From Dyella_B sp035503745 (lineage in GTDB: Bacteria; Pseudomonadota; Gammaproteobacteria; Xanthomonadales; Rhodanobacteraceae), in contig NZ_DATJTC010000011.1 of the NCBI RefSeq assembly GCF_035503745.1, positions 248,001-312,000 of the forward strand: a stretch of 64,000 bases of DNA, given 5' to 3'. A program made the position numbers and the translations under genes. Shown in pieces: positions 35,950-43,791 of this stretch. Under the pieces are notes generated by a model that searched no databases, was not told the origin of the DNA, and saw only the letters and a list, made by a program, of their open reading frames with translations. Within the stretch, counting starts at the first letter, position 1. Each line of letters opens with the position of its first letter.

Positions 35950-37056
35950 TTACCAGGGCTCTGCATTTTTTAACTCGGCTTCCCTGCGCATGACATCACG
36001 ACGCGCTTGCGCGAATGTGTGCCGGGCCGACGTGAGTTTATTCTGGACACGGGGTATTCGCATCTTTGCGTTGCACAATTCCTGCCGGCGTTGTGCGAGG
36101 TCTGTTTGGCTTTTGCTGAGTTTTTGCCTGGCCTGGAATAACCTGCTTTCTGCATCGTGATGCTGGGCTTGCGCCGAGTCCAATTGCTGCCGTGCATGGT
36201 CGTACCTGTCGTGGGTGAGGCGTTGCCGTTTTCCGGCGTTGCTCAGGCGGTTCGCTGCCGTGGCGAGCGCCTCGGTCCGTCGAGCTACCTCATCAGGGAT
36301 ACCGATTCGAGTGGCATCACTTAGCTTGCGTTTGGCATCCGCGACCTCGTGTTGGGCACTGACCACCTCCGCGTCGTCCAGCCGGCTACGCTCGCGAGTG
36401 GCGGCGAGCTGGTTTGAAGCACCGGTCAAATTATCCATGGCCTGGCGATGTAGCCCTTCCCAGCGGTTGACCGCTTGCAGGCTGAGGGCGACGTTCGTGT
36501 CAGCGTGATTTACATCATTTTGAGATGCCGTGACGTCCGCCTGCGATATGCGCAAATCGATCTTGAGGTCGTCGATACTGGCTTGCGCGGCATCGAGGCG
36601 ATCCACGGCTTGATCAAGCTGCCTTCTGGCTTGTGCGAGGCGGGCGGCTCTCTCTTCGGGGGAGTAACCGCGGCCGCCGATCAGGCCATTGACCGGTTGC
36701 GCGTCGCCATCGCCGTGGTAGACCGCCTGCTTGGACGTCTGCTTGAGCGTCTTGGCATCGGGGTCGCGCGTAAACAGCGGTTGCGCTTGCCGGGTATTGG
36801 AGGCGTCCTTGATGTAATAGGGCGTCGAATCACCTGGTACGCGTACGGCCATCGGCTCATGGGTTGGATGATCGAAGCGAGCCAGCAACCCCGATGATCT
36901 TCCGCTAGCGGGGGAAGAAGGAAAGCCGGCGGGGCCGGGCGTTATCGATACCGAAGAGGATCGCATTTGCGCGCTTTCTTCGGGGTTCGGCCTGCCGGGG
37001 TGAGGTTCGACGGTCGGTTCAAAATGCGTCAGAACATCCGTGTCGATACGAAACAT
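35950..37056 (-). CDS. Coiled-coil protein with shared N-terminal module
   Basis: A 368-residue protein that I cannot assign to a family. Residues about 37-129 form a module that recurs in the divergent gene at 39.0 kb (SSPASGRSSGLLARFD, VPGDSTPYYIK, KQTSKQAV), and the first 20 residues of the two proteins (MFRIDTDVLTHFEP and MFGITPHVPTHVAP) are also alike. Residues about 132-366 are almost wholly helical and rich in Ala, Gln, Arg and Asp, a long coiled coil with heptad spacing (ARLAQARRQLDQAVDRLDAA and similar). There is no cleavable signal peptide or membrane helix. GGAG lies nine bases ahead of the ATG. It lies 133 bases after the toxin-like gene on the same strand. An effector or structural partner of a secreted system is plausible but unproven. 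Confidence 0.6.
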   Translation of the reverse strand: MFRIDTDVLTHFEPTVEPHPGRPNPEESAQMRSSSVSITPGPAGFPSSPASGRSSGLLARFDHPTHEPMAVRVPGDSTPYYIKDASNTRQAQPLFTRDPDAKTLKQTSKQAVYHGDGDAQPVNGLIGGRGYSPEERAARLAQARRQLDQAVDRLDAAQASIDDLKIDLRISQADVTASQNDVNHADTNVALSLQAVNRWEGLHRQAMDNLTGASNQLAATRERSRLDDAEVVSAQHEVADAKRKLSDATRIGIPDEVARRTEALATAANRLSNAGKRQRLTHDRYDHARQQLDSAQAQHHDAESRLFQARQKLSKSQTDLAQRRQELCNAKMRIPRVQNKLTSARHTFAQARRDVMRREAELKNAEPW

Positions 37057-37112
37057 AAGCGAGCGCTCCGATAAAGCAGTGAAGTGCTTTGATTATTGGC
37101 CGCGTTCATCGG

Positions 37113-37147
37113 TGTCGTGACGTAAACGTGTATGAAGGGACACGACA
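37113..37147. repeat. Short dyad upstream of coiled-coil gene
   Basis: TGTCGTG and CACGACA form a 7-bp inverted repeat 21 bases apart in the 133-base gap before the coiled-coil protein gene. It could be an operator or a weak hairpin; evidence is limited to symmetry and position. Confidence 0.3.
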
Positions 37148-37189
37148 AGAGCAGGTTGCGCGCGAGTGCGTGCGCGTCAAATCAGGGCG

Positions 37190-38878
37190 TCACCAGTTTT
37201 TGGTCGCGTTATTGCGCTTATTAATGTCGTTGTCTTTGGTCTTGCTTATGTTGTACGGGTTGTTCGGATCGTAAGGGTCATTCACATTGGCTGCCTGGCC
37301 CGGGTCAGGCTCGGATTTGCCTTTGCGCAGGGCCTGGGTAATGGGGAATCCATAGTCAGTGTAAAGTCCCACGAGGGGAATCTTTCTGCCCAGTCCCATG
37401 GAAATGGTGTCGATGCCGAATCCAAACTGCGCATCCTCTCGCTGTGTTTTGGTCTTGCTGAAAAGAAACTGCAGCCCCGATGGCGCGAAGGGTAGAGGAA
37501 CGTAATTCATGCCACGGTAGATTTTCTTGCTGGTGACATCCCCGTTGGAGGTAATGTCGAACTTGGCATCGCGCTTGTCGTTGCCTTGGCTGATCTTGAC
37601 GAGGTGCCCAAAGGGGTCGTTATAAATATCCCCGTTATCGGCGGGGAATAAATCCTGGGAAAGCCAGTTTCCAAGCTTGTGCCAGATGTTGCCGAAAGTG
37701 TTGTAGCGCGAGCCGGTAACGCCGGGGCCGCCATCGCGCCCTTCGGCGTCGTTGGCGGAAAAATGCAGCTTGGCAAAGGTTTTCAGGTCATCGTCGCTCA
37801 TGTGATAAGAATCGAGAGAGCTGTAAAGATCGTCTTCGTCGCGGAAGCCTTTTACGGCTATGTCCTGGCCGCGCGTATAGAGCAGCGTGCGGCCGTTGCC
37901 TTGGATGACAAGGCAATCATTGGATCGATACCCGTTGACGACGAAGGCATGCACCTTGGGTGGATTTTTGTCGTTGGGGTTGGGGTTGAACGCGCGATTG
38001 GCGAGCGCGTAATCATCGTCGCTCAACGTGCCCTCGGCGTGTTGCGCGTCGATCTCGAACTGGGCGCGGTCCTTGAAGAGTTGACGCAGATCGTCGCCGT
38101 GCTTTTCGTAAAACCGGTCCAGCTTTCCGTAGTAGTAGGTTTTGAAATCCAGATCGTCGAGCGCCTTGTAAAAGGCGCGCGGATCGATCACATCCTTTTG
38201 TTCCGCGAAAGATGGCTTGGCATCCTTATTGTCGCAAATGTGGAAATGCTGCGAGTCCGCGGAAATAAGCCTGTACAGGTTGCTATAGGCGATTTGGGAT
38301 AGCGGCGTGGATCGGATAAGGCGCCCGGCGCCGGTCTCCCTTTTTGTATCGGGATACATCGGGCCGGCACGGCTGGGCACGGTCTCGTAGATGGGTTCAT
38401 ATTCATTCAAATACGTGTGGTCGGGATCGATGTCCTTGCCGAAGTGGTCCTTGATGAATTGCTTCATGTAGGAAGACGATTCGGCGCTGTAGGTAGGTAC
38501 ATCCTGCGCAAGCTCGCGCATTCTAAGGTCGATGTTCCTTGCGCGTTGCTTAAGCTCGTGCAAGGCCACAGGGTCGATGGATGAGGTGTCAGACGTCGCA
38601 TCGCCAGCGTCCGGGGCATCCGTGGATGAAGTGGTGCTTGCGGTCGAGGTGTTTGCGGGTGGCGCAGTGCCGGTGGCGGGCGTGGTTGCCGATGGCCGGG
38701 CGGTAAAGGCCGGTGCACTTGCCGATGATGTGCTTTTGGATGGGCTGGCGAAAGGATTTGCATTGGCTATGACCGTCGGTCTAGCCGATACCGAAATGCC
38801 TTGGCCGGTGTCAGTTGGCGGATCGGAGGGTGGCGTGTTGCTGAAAGCAGGCGATACGTTTTGGGTGATCGTGGTCAT
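37190..38878 (-). CDS. Putative secreted toxin, DUF6543/dermonecrotic-toxin-like
   Basis: A 562-residue protein. Residues 1-100 are disordered and rich in Ser, Thr, Pro and Ala (SSTDAPDAGDATSDTSS), like type III-secreted or otherwise exported effectors, and there is no cleavable signal peptide. The following part resembles the DUF6543 'dermonecrotic toxin' domain of Pseudomonas and relatives: MKQFIKDHFGKDIDPDHTYL (about 138-157), a middle helical region, then DCLVIQGNGRTLLYTRGQDI and FRDEDDLYSSL (about 321-355). Family members are usually far larger, so this is a compact version. No catalytic residues can be named. A GTG 24 codons upstream is a possible start; neither start has a good Shine-Dalgarno. 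Base composition is lower in GC than the flanking core genes, which suggests transfer. No immunity gene is evident. Confidence 0.55.
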   Translation of the reverse strand: MTTITQNVSPAFSNTPPSDPPTDTGQGISVSARPTVIANANPFASPSKSTSSASAPAFTARPSATTPATGTAPPANTSTASTTSSTDAPDAGDATSDTSSIDPVALHELKQRARNIDLRMRELAQDVPTYSAESSSYMKQFIKDHFGKDIDPDHTYLNEYEPIYETVPSRAGPMYPDTKRETGAGRLIRSTPLSQIAYSNLYRLISADSQHFHICDNKDAKPSFAEQKDVIDPRAFYKALDDLDFKTYYYGKLDRFYEKHGDDLRQLFKDRAQFEIDAQHAEGTLSDDDYALANRAFNPNPNDKNPPKVHAFVVNGYRSNDCLVIQGNGRTLLYTRGQDIAVKGFRDEDDLYSSLDSYHMSDDDLKTFAKLHFSANDAEGRDGGPGVTGSRYNTFGNIWHKLGNWLSQDLFPADNGDIYNDPFGHLVKISQGNDKRDAKFDITSNGDVTSKKIYRGMNYVPLPFAPSGLQFLFSKTKTQREDAQFGFGIDTISMGLGRKIPLVGLYTDYGFPITQALRKGKSEPDPGQAANVNDPYDPNNPYNISKTKDNDINKRNNATKNW

Positions 38879-39045
38879 GGATTGAAAGAAGAACTCACGG
38901 CGTATGGGCGCACTTGGGCGAGGTATCCACCGAAGATAGGTGCCATGCACGGCATGGTGGCAGTGAGCATGTAACGCCGTACTTTGCGCCGTATGTTCAT
39001 ACTGCCGGCGAGGTTCGTGGTCACCTACGCACGGGAGTGTTTCTT

Positions 39046-40098
39046 ATGTTTGGTATTACCCCACATGTCCCAACACATGTCGCGCCGCACCCTTTAGCCG
39101 GTTCGGAGAGTCATCCCAAGTTGCGCGGTTCCGAAGGCGATGCCGGCACGCATTCGCTATCGGCGTTGGTTACGCCGGGCACTGCCGGCTTTTCCTCCTC
39201 GCCCGCAAGCGGCAGGGCATCGGGACTTTTGGCGAAATTCGATAAGCCGGACACCGGCTATGAGTCCGTGAAGCTGCCGGGCGATACGAGCGACTATGCT
39301 GTGAAGAGTGATTCCGGCACGGGCCGCAGCCGCTCGCTCTTGAAGTTTCATGCCGCCGCGGGCGCATACAAACAGACGTCCAAGCAGGTGGTGCGTGATG
39401 GCAGTGGAGCATGGACGCTTGATACGGGCCTTCCGGGCGGCGGACAAAAATCCACCAAGCACGCCAGCTCAAGCAGGGATGATGGCGATCAAGGGAGCGG
39501 TTACGAAACGAGCACAACGGACAAGACGCCTCTGTTTGGCAAAAGCTCCGGTCGCTCGCAAGCGGGGCATTCGTTCAGCGATCGAAGTACCTGGAATAAT
39601 GCCAGTACAGGCGCGAAGCCCGTTCCGTCAACTTCTTCGCGTGCCGCATCCTCCTTTAAGGCGAGCAAGGCCGCCACATTCGATTCGTATGTATCGGGTC
39701 CATTCGCTAGAGATTGGCGAATAAAAGATTCGGGGGATGGGAAGAGTAAGAACTGGGTTATTGAAGATGGTAAAGGCGGGTACGCGCCTGGCGATTCTTC
39801 GCTCGATAGCATGGTTCCCGTACGCATATGGATTGGCGGACCGGATCACGGTAAGGGTTACTTTAAAGAGAATGCCAAGGTGATGTGGCCGGAGTCGCGG
39901 GCAGGGCATTCGTCCGGCAATCGAAGTGCCTGGAGCAACCCTGGTACAGTTGGAACCAGCGCGCTGCCTGGTCCGTCAACCTCTTCGGGCACCTCATCAT
40001 CCTTGCTTGCGCGCGACTTCTACATACCGGGCGCACCGGGCCAATTCGGTGGACCTCGGCGACCGAACGATTCGGGGAGCGGCGGGGATAAGTCTTGA
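39046..40098 (+). CDS. Ser/Gly-rich repeat protein with shared N-terminal module
   Basis: A 350-residue protein of unknown function. Residues about 43-132 match the N-terminal module of the coiled-coil protein at 36-37 kb (SSPASGRASGLLAKFD, LPGDTSDYAVK, KQTSKQVV). The C-terminal two-thirds is polar and rich in Ser, Gly and Asp. It has an internal duplication: SQAGHSFSDRSTWNNASTG (about 171-189) and SRAGHSSGNRSAWSNPGTV (about 284-302), each followed by a P-STSS segment. Between the repeats lies a compact segment with Trp and aromatic residues (ARDWRIKDSGDGKSKNWVIE, VRIWIGG) that could be a small folded domain. No signal peptide or membrane helix is seen. GGGAG lies eight bases ahead of the ATG. 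It is divergent from the toxin-like gene, with 167 bases between. Confidence 0.6.
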   Translation: MFGITPHVPTHVAPHPLAGSESHPKLRGSEGDAGTHSLSALVTPGTAGFSSSPASGRASGLLAKFDKPDTGYESVKLPGDTSDYAVKSDSGTGRSRSLLKFHAAAGAYKQTSKQVVRDGSGAWTLDTGLPGGGQKSTKHASSSRDDGDQGSGYETSTTDKTPLFGKSSGRSQAGHSFSDRSTWNNASTGAKPVPSTSSRAASSFKASKAATFDSYVSGPFARDWRIKDSGDGKSKNWVIEDGKGGYAPGDSSLDSMVPVRIWIGGPDHGKGYFKENAKVMWPESRAGHSSGNRSAWSNPGTVGTSALPGPSTSSGTSSSLLARDFYIPGAPGQFGGPRRPNDSGSGGDKS

Positions 40099-40366
40099 GC
40101 TGTTTTCGGCGGCAAAGGTGGGTGCAAGCATCGCCATTGGGTTGATGCCGGCGTGTCTGTCTACGCGGTGCCCCGTTGGGTCGCATAAATAGAAGGGCGA
40201 CTTTCACATGTCTGGCGAGATGGCGATGCGTCAATTTTGAGCCTTCCCTGCGGAAATTCGATCAAGTTGGTCCGCCGGATGCAGGCTGGCTGAGCTTGGT
40301 CGCGGACCGATGGCGCCTCGGCGTTGACGGCACGTTGCCACGGTGTGGCCACTTGAAGCCGGCCAT
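40099..40366. other. Non-coding stretch at right end of accessory region
   Basis: With the EF-G terminator that follows, this makes a gap of about 320 bases between two convergent genes. I see no gene here. A short stretch near 40160-40330 has mixed composition and could be a remnant of the accessory DNA. Confidence 0.35.
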
Positions 40367-40398
40367 AAAAAAAGCCCGGGCGAAACCCGGGCTTTTTT
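40367..40398 (-). terminator. Rho-independent terminator of EF-G gene
   Basis: A 13-bp stem AAAAAAGCCCGGG / CCCGGGCTTTTTT with a CGAAA loop lies 22 bases after the EF-G stop. A/T runs on both sides make it usable on either strand. Confidence 0.85.
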
Positions 40399-40420
40399 AT
40401 CTCAACGACGGAAGCGGAAA

Positions 40421-42586
40421 TTACTTCGCTTCCTTCTCCATCAACTTGGCAACCATGCTCGCCGGCACTTCTTCGTAATGATCGAAGATCATCGAGAAGG
40501 TACCGCGGCCGCTGGTGGCCGAGCGCAGGAAGTTGATGTAGCCGAACATTTCCGCCAGCGGCACGAAGCCCTGCACGAAAGCGTTGGTGCCCTTCTGGCC
40601 CTGTTCGCTGATCGAACCGCGGCGGCGGTTGATGTCGCCGATCACGTCGCCGAGGTAGTCGGCTTCGGTGACCACTTCAAGCTTCATCACCGGCTCCAGC
40701 AGCTTGGGCTTGGACATCCTCTGCGCTTCGCGGAAGCAGGCGCGGCCGGCGATTTCGAAGGCGAGCGCGGAGGAGTCCACGTCATGGAACTTGCCGTCGA
40801 TCAGGCGCGCCTTGAAATCCAGCACTTCGTAGCCGGCGACCTGGCCCTGGCGCGATTCCACCGTGATGGCGTGTTCCACCGCTGGGATGTATTCGCGCGG
40901 CACGCGGCCGCCGACGATTTCGTCGGAGAACACCACGCCGCTGCCCGGTTCGCCCGGTTCGAAGATCATCTTCACTTCGGCGAACTGGCCCGAACCGCCG
41001 GACTGCTTCTTGTGCGTGTAGGTGTGCTCGACGGTCTGGCCGAAGGCTTCGCGGAAGCTGACCTTGGGCTTGCCCATGTTCGCGTCTACGCCAAGTTCCG
41101 TGCGCATGCGGTCGATGGTGATTTCCAGGTGCAGTTCGCCCATGCCCTTGAGCACGGTCTGTCCGGTTTCCTTGTCCACTTCCATGCGCAGCGACGGGTC
41201 GGCCTTCACCATCTTGTAGAGCGCGGTGGAGAGCTTGTCGATGTCGTTGCGGCTCTTGGGCTCCACGGCAACGCTGATCACCGGGTCGGGGAAGCGCATG
41301 CGCTCCAGCAGCACGGGGCTGGACGGATCGGTGAGCGAGTCGCCGGTTTCGGTTTCCTTCATCGAGACGAACGCGCAGATGTCGCCGGCGCGCACTTCCT
41401 CGATGTCCTTGGTGGCGTTGGCCTGCACTTCCACGATGCGGCCGATGCGCTCTTTCTTGCCGCGCGTGACGTTCTGCAGCGTGTCGCCCTTCTTGATCAC
41501 GCCCGAGTAGATGCGGCAGAAGGTGAGGGTGCCGAACTGGTCGTTGATGACCTTGAAGGCCAGCGCGCGCGCCGGGGCTTCATCGACCACGCCCTGTTCG
41601 CCGACCACGTTGCCGTCTTCGTCCACCAGGCCGATGCCGCCGTTTTCGCCCGGGAACGGCATGTAGTCGACCACGCCGTCGAGCAGCTGCTGCACGCCCT
41701 TGTTGCGGTAGGACGAGCCGCAGAAGATCGGTACCAGCTTGCCCTGCACGCAACCGGTGCGGATGCACTTCTTGAGCAGTTCCAGGCTGTAGTCGCCGCT
41801 GTTGACGAAGGTTTGCACGTCGCCGGCATGCAGCAGCTTGTCGAACGCTTCATCGTCCATTTCCAGCGCTTTTTCGATGGTTTCCTCGCGCAGCGCGGCG
41901 AGGTTGCCCACCCATTCCTTGTCGGCGGCGGTGGTGAACGCCTGCACCTTGGGATGGTTGGCGACTTCGTCCAGCGGAATGGTTTCCCACTTGCTGTCCT
42001 TGTCGTGGCCCTGCCAGATGTAGCCCTGGCCGGCGACCAGGTCGACCATGCCGATGAAATCGTCGTGGCTGCCCAGCGGAATCTGGCACAGCACGGCGTT
42101 GGCGCCCAGGCGGTTCTTGATGCCTTCCACGGCGTGCTTAAAGTTTGCGCCGATGCGGTCCATCTTGTTGATGTAGCACATGCGCGGCACGTTGTACTGG
42201 TCGGCCAGGCGCCAGTTGGTCTCGGTCTGCGGTTCCACGCCGGCCACGCCGTCGAACACCACCACGGCGCCGTCGAGCACGCGCAGGCTGCGGTTCACTT
42301 CGATGGTGAAGTCCACGTGGCCTGGGGTGTCGATCACGTTGATCTGGTGGCCCTTCCACTCGGTGGACACGGCGGCGGACTGGATGGTGATGCCGCGCTT
42401 GCGTTCCTGCTCGAGGTAGTCGGTGGTGGTGGAGCCCTTGCCGTCCTTCGTGTCGTGCACGTCGACGATCTGGTGCTTCTTACCGGTGTAGTACAGCACG
42501 CGTTCGGTCGTGGTGGTTTTGCCGGCGTCGATGTGGGCGATGATGCCGATGTTGCGGTACAGGCTTAGGGGTTTTTGGCGAGCCAC
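40421..42586 (-). CDS. Elongation factor G, stand-alone divergent type
   Basis: EF-G translocase GTPase, 721 residues, starting at GTG (VARQKPLSLYRNIGIIAHID). G motifs are intact: AHIDAGKTTTTERVLYY, DTPGHVDFTIEV, NKMDRIG, and the switch RGITIQSAA. The switch region carries an insertion (KDGKGSTTTDYLEQE) where the usual str-operon EF-G has GAATMDWMEQE, and several stretches resemble mitochondrial or FusA2-type EF-G. It is not next to rpsL, rpsG or tuf, where the housekeeping fusA normally lies in this group. I therefore read it as a second EF-G paralogue that may work in ribosome recycling or under special conditions; that it is the only EF-G cannot be excluded from this window. Confidence 0.88.
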   Translation of the reverse strand: MARQKPLSLYRNIGIIAHIDAGKTTTTERVLYYTGKKHQIVDVHDTKDGKGSTTTDYLEQERKRGITIQSAAVSTEWKGHQINVIDTPGHVDFTIEVNRSLRVLDGAVVVFDGVAGVEPQTETNWRLADQYNVPRMCYINKMDRIGANFKHAVEGIKNRLGANAVLCQIPLGSHDDFIGMVDLVAGQGYIWQGHDKDSKWETIPLDEVANHPKVQAFTTAADKEWVGNLAALREETIEKALEMDDEAFDKLLHAGDVQTFVNSGDYSLELLKKCIRTGCVQGKLVPIFCGSSYRNKGVQQLLDGVVDYMPFPGENGGIGLVDEDGNVVGEQGVVDEAPARALAFKVINDQFGTLTFCRIYSGVIKKGDTLQNVTRGKKERIGRIVEVQANATKDIEEVRAGDICAFVSMKETETGDSLTDPSSPVLLERMRFPDPVISVAVEPKSRNDIDKLSTALYKMVKADPSLRMEVDKETGQTVLKGMGELHLEITIDRMRTELGVDANMGKPKVSFREAFGQTVEHTYTHKKQSGGSGQFAEVKMIFEPGEPGSGVVFSDEIVGGRVPREYIPAVEHAITVESRQGQVAGYEVLDFKARLIDGKFHDVDSSALAFEIAGRACFREAQRMSKPKLLEPVMKLEVVTEADYLGDVIGDINRRRGSISEQGQKGTNAFVQGFVPLAEMFGYINFLRSATSGRGTFSMIFDHYEEVPASMVAKLMEKEAK

Positions 42587-42662
42587 GGTCTTGGTTCCGT
42601 AAGTAAAAGTCGTTGGGCGAACAGGGGGCGGACACTCCAGCGCTGTCCGCAAGCGTACGTTT

Positions 42663-43382
42663 TCAATGTGTATCCAGCGTTTCCGGGTGCTGGCGGCCGC
42701 CTTCGGGGGCGATATCGGTCAGCAGATCCTCGTAGAAGGCGCCGAACGGTTCGGTCGGGTGGGCGATCTGGATTTCCAGGACCCACAGGCCGCTGGAGGG
42801 GCGGTTTTCGAAGTCGCCCAGATCGCCGCCCTTATGGACCGAGTGCGGAAAATCGCTGATGCGATGGCCCTTGATGGCGTGGTTGAAACGCCAACCCATC
42901 GCCTCGGCGCGCTCATGGGCGTAATTATACAGGTTGTGGCCGTTTAAGCCTTCCCCGCGCCACACGGCCGCCACGTCCGCGAACAAATCGCGGGCCGCCC
43001 GGGCGCAGGCCTCCTGTTCGGGGGCCTGGCCGACCGTGAAAGTATCGCCCACGTCGCCTTCGTGGCCGTCGAACACCAGGCCCAGGTCGATGAAGTAAAT
43101 GTCGTTTTCGCCCAGCCGCACGTCGGGGGCCGAGCGCTGGCGATAGGTCTTGGTGGTATTGGGGCCGATGCGGATGTACGGCGGATGCCATAGCCGCTCC
43201 ATGCCCAGCTCCTTGAACACGCCGGCGGCCATGGCCTTGGCCTCCTCCTCGCCGATTCCCGGCTGCATCCGTGCGCGGATGGCGTGCAGCGCCGCCCAGG
43301 TCTGCGCGCGGGCGCGGAGCATGGCGGCGGGATCGAACCGGGTTCCAACTGCTTCGCGAGGGTCTGGGGTCATGAGGGACAT
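42663..43382 (-). CDS. M24-family metallopeptidase (Xaa-Pro aminopeptidase-like)
   Basis: A 239-residue M24 (creatinase/pita-bread fold) protein. The five metal ligands can be placed: two Asp in FIDLGLVFDGHEGDVGD (the usual D-x10-D spacing), His in DFPHSVHKGG, and two Glu in VLEIQIAHP and GAFYEDLL. It lacks the N-terminal domain of full-size prolidases, so it consists of the catalytic domain alone. Members cleave Xaa-Pro or methionyl bonds, but some are non-peptidase relatives. The start could be this ATG or the one three codons later (43373). It lies just upstream of the EF-G gene on the same strand. Confidence 0.8.
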   Translation of the reverse strand: MSLMTPDPREAVGTRFDPAAMLRARAQTWAALHAIRARMQPGIGEEEAKAMAAGVFKELGMERLWHPPYIRIGPNTTKTYRQRSAPDVRLGENDIYFIDLGLVFDGHEGDVGDTFTVGQAPEQEACARAARDLFADVAAVWRGEGLNGHNLYNYAHERAEAMGWRFNHAIKGHRISDFPHSVHKGGDLGDFENRPSSGLWVLEIQIAHPTEPFGAFYEDLLTDIAPEGGRQHPETLDTH

Positions 43383-43405
43383 ACCTGAAAAGCCGGGCGG
43401 CTGCT

Positions 43406-43765
43406 TCAGCTCAACCAGACGCAAATGAGGCCCACGACGGCGGGAGCGGCCTGGATCCACAGCACCTTGCGCGTGGCGGTCAGCCCGCCGTAAACGCCGG
43501 CGATGAATACGCAGGCGAGAAAGAACACCTTCACATGCATGCCTTCGATGCCGCCCAGCAGCAGACCCCAGATCAGGCCGGCGGCCAGGAACCCGTTGTA
43601 GAGCCCCTGGTTGGCCGCCAGTACCTTCGATTGGGCGGCAAATTCCGCCGTAAGGCCGAATGCGCGCCGGCCCGTGGGCTTGTCCCACAAGAACATTTCC
43701 AGGATCAAAAACCACAGATGCATCAGGGCGATGATCGCGATCACGAGGTTGGCGATGGCAGACAT
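43406..43765 (-). CDS. DUF1304 membrane protein
   Basis: A 119-residue inner-membrane protein with four hydrophobic helices (about 3-25, 52-72, 77-95, 104-119). The segment FLWDKPTGRRAFGL followed by KVLAANQGLYNGFLAAGL is characteristic of the DUF1304 family, whose function is unknown. AGGG lies eight bases ahead of the ATG. It is placed between the M24 peptidase and the sugar kinase on the same strand, probably in one transcript. Confidence 0.82.
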   Translation of the reverse strand: MSAIANLVIAIIALMHLWFLILEMFLWDKPTGRRAFGLTAEFAAQSKVLAANQGLYNGFLAAGLIWGLLLGGIEGMHVKVFFLACVFIAGVYGGLTATRKVLWIQAAPAVVGLICVWLS

Positions 43766-43791
43766 GGGGTTGTCCCTGATGCGTGCGGCGA

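Noticed and set aside
35684..36160. 158-codon plus-strand frame in the gap after prfC
   Set aside because: Arg/Cys/Gly-rich composition typical of non-coding GC-rich DNA, and half of it overlaps the minus-strand coiled-coil gene.
38879..39045. Plant-inducible (PIP) box or hrp-type promoter for the effector-like genes
   Set aside because: I looked for TTCGC-type half-sites with 15-16 base spacing on both strands and found none.
40343..42568. 741-codon plus-strand frame opposite the EF-G gene
   Set aside because: It is an antisense shadow rich in His, Ala and Val with no recognisable domain; EF-G motifs on the minus strand are intact.
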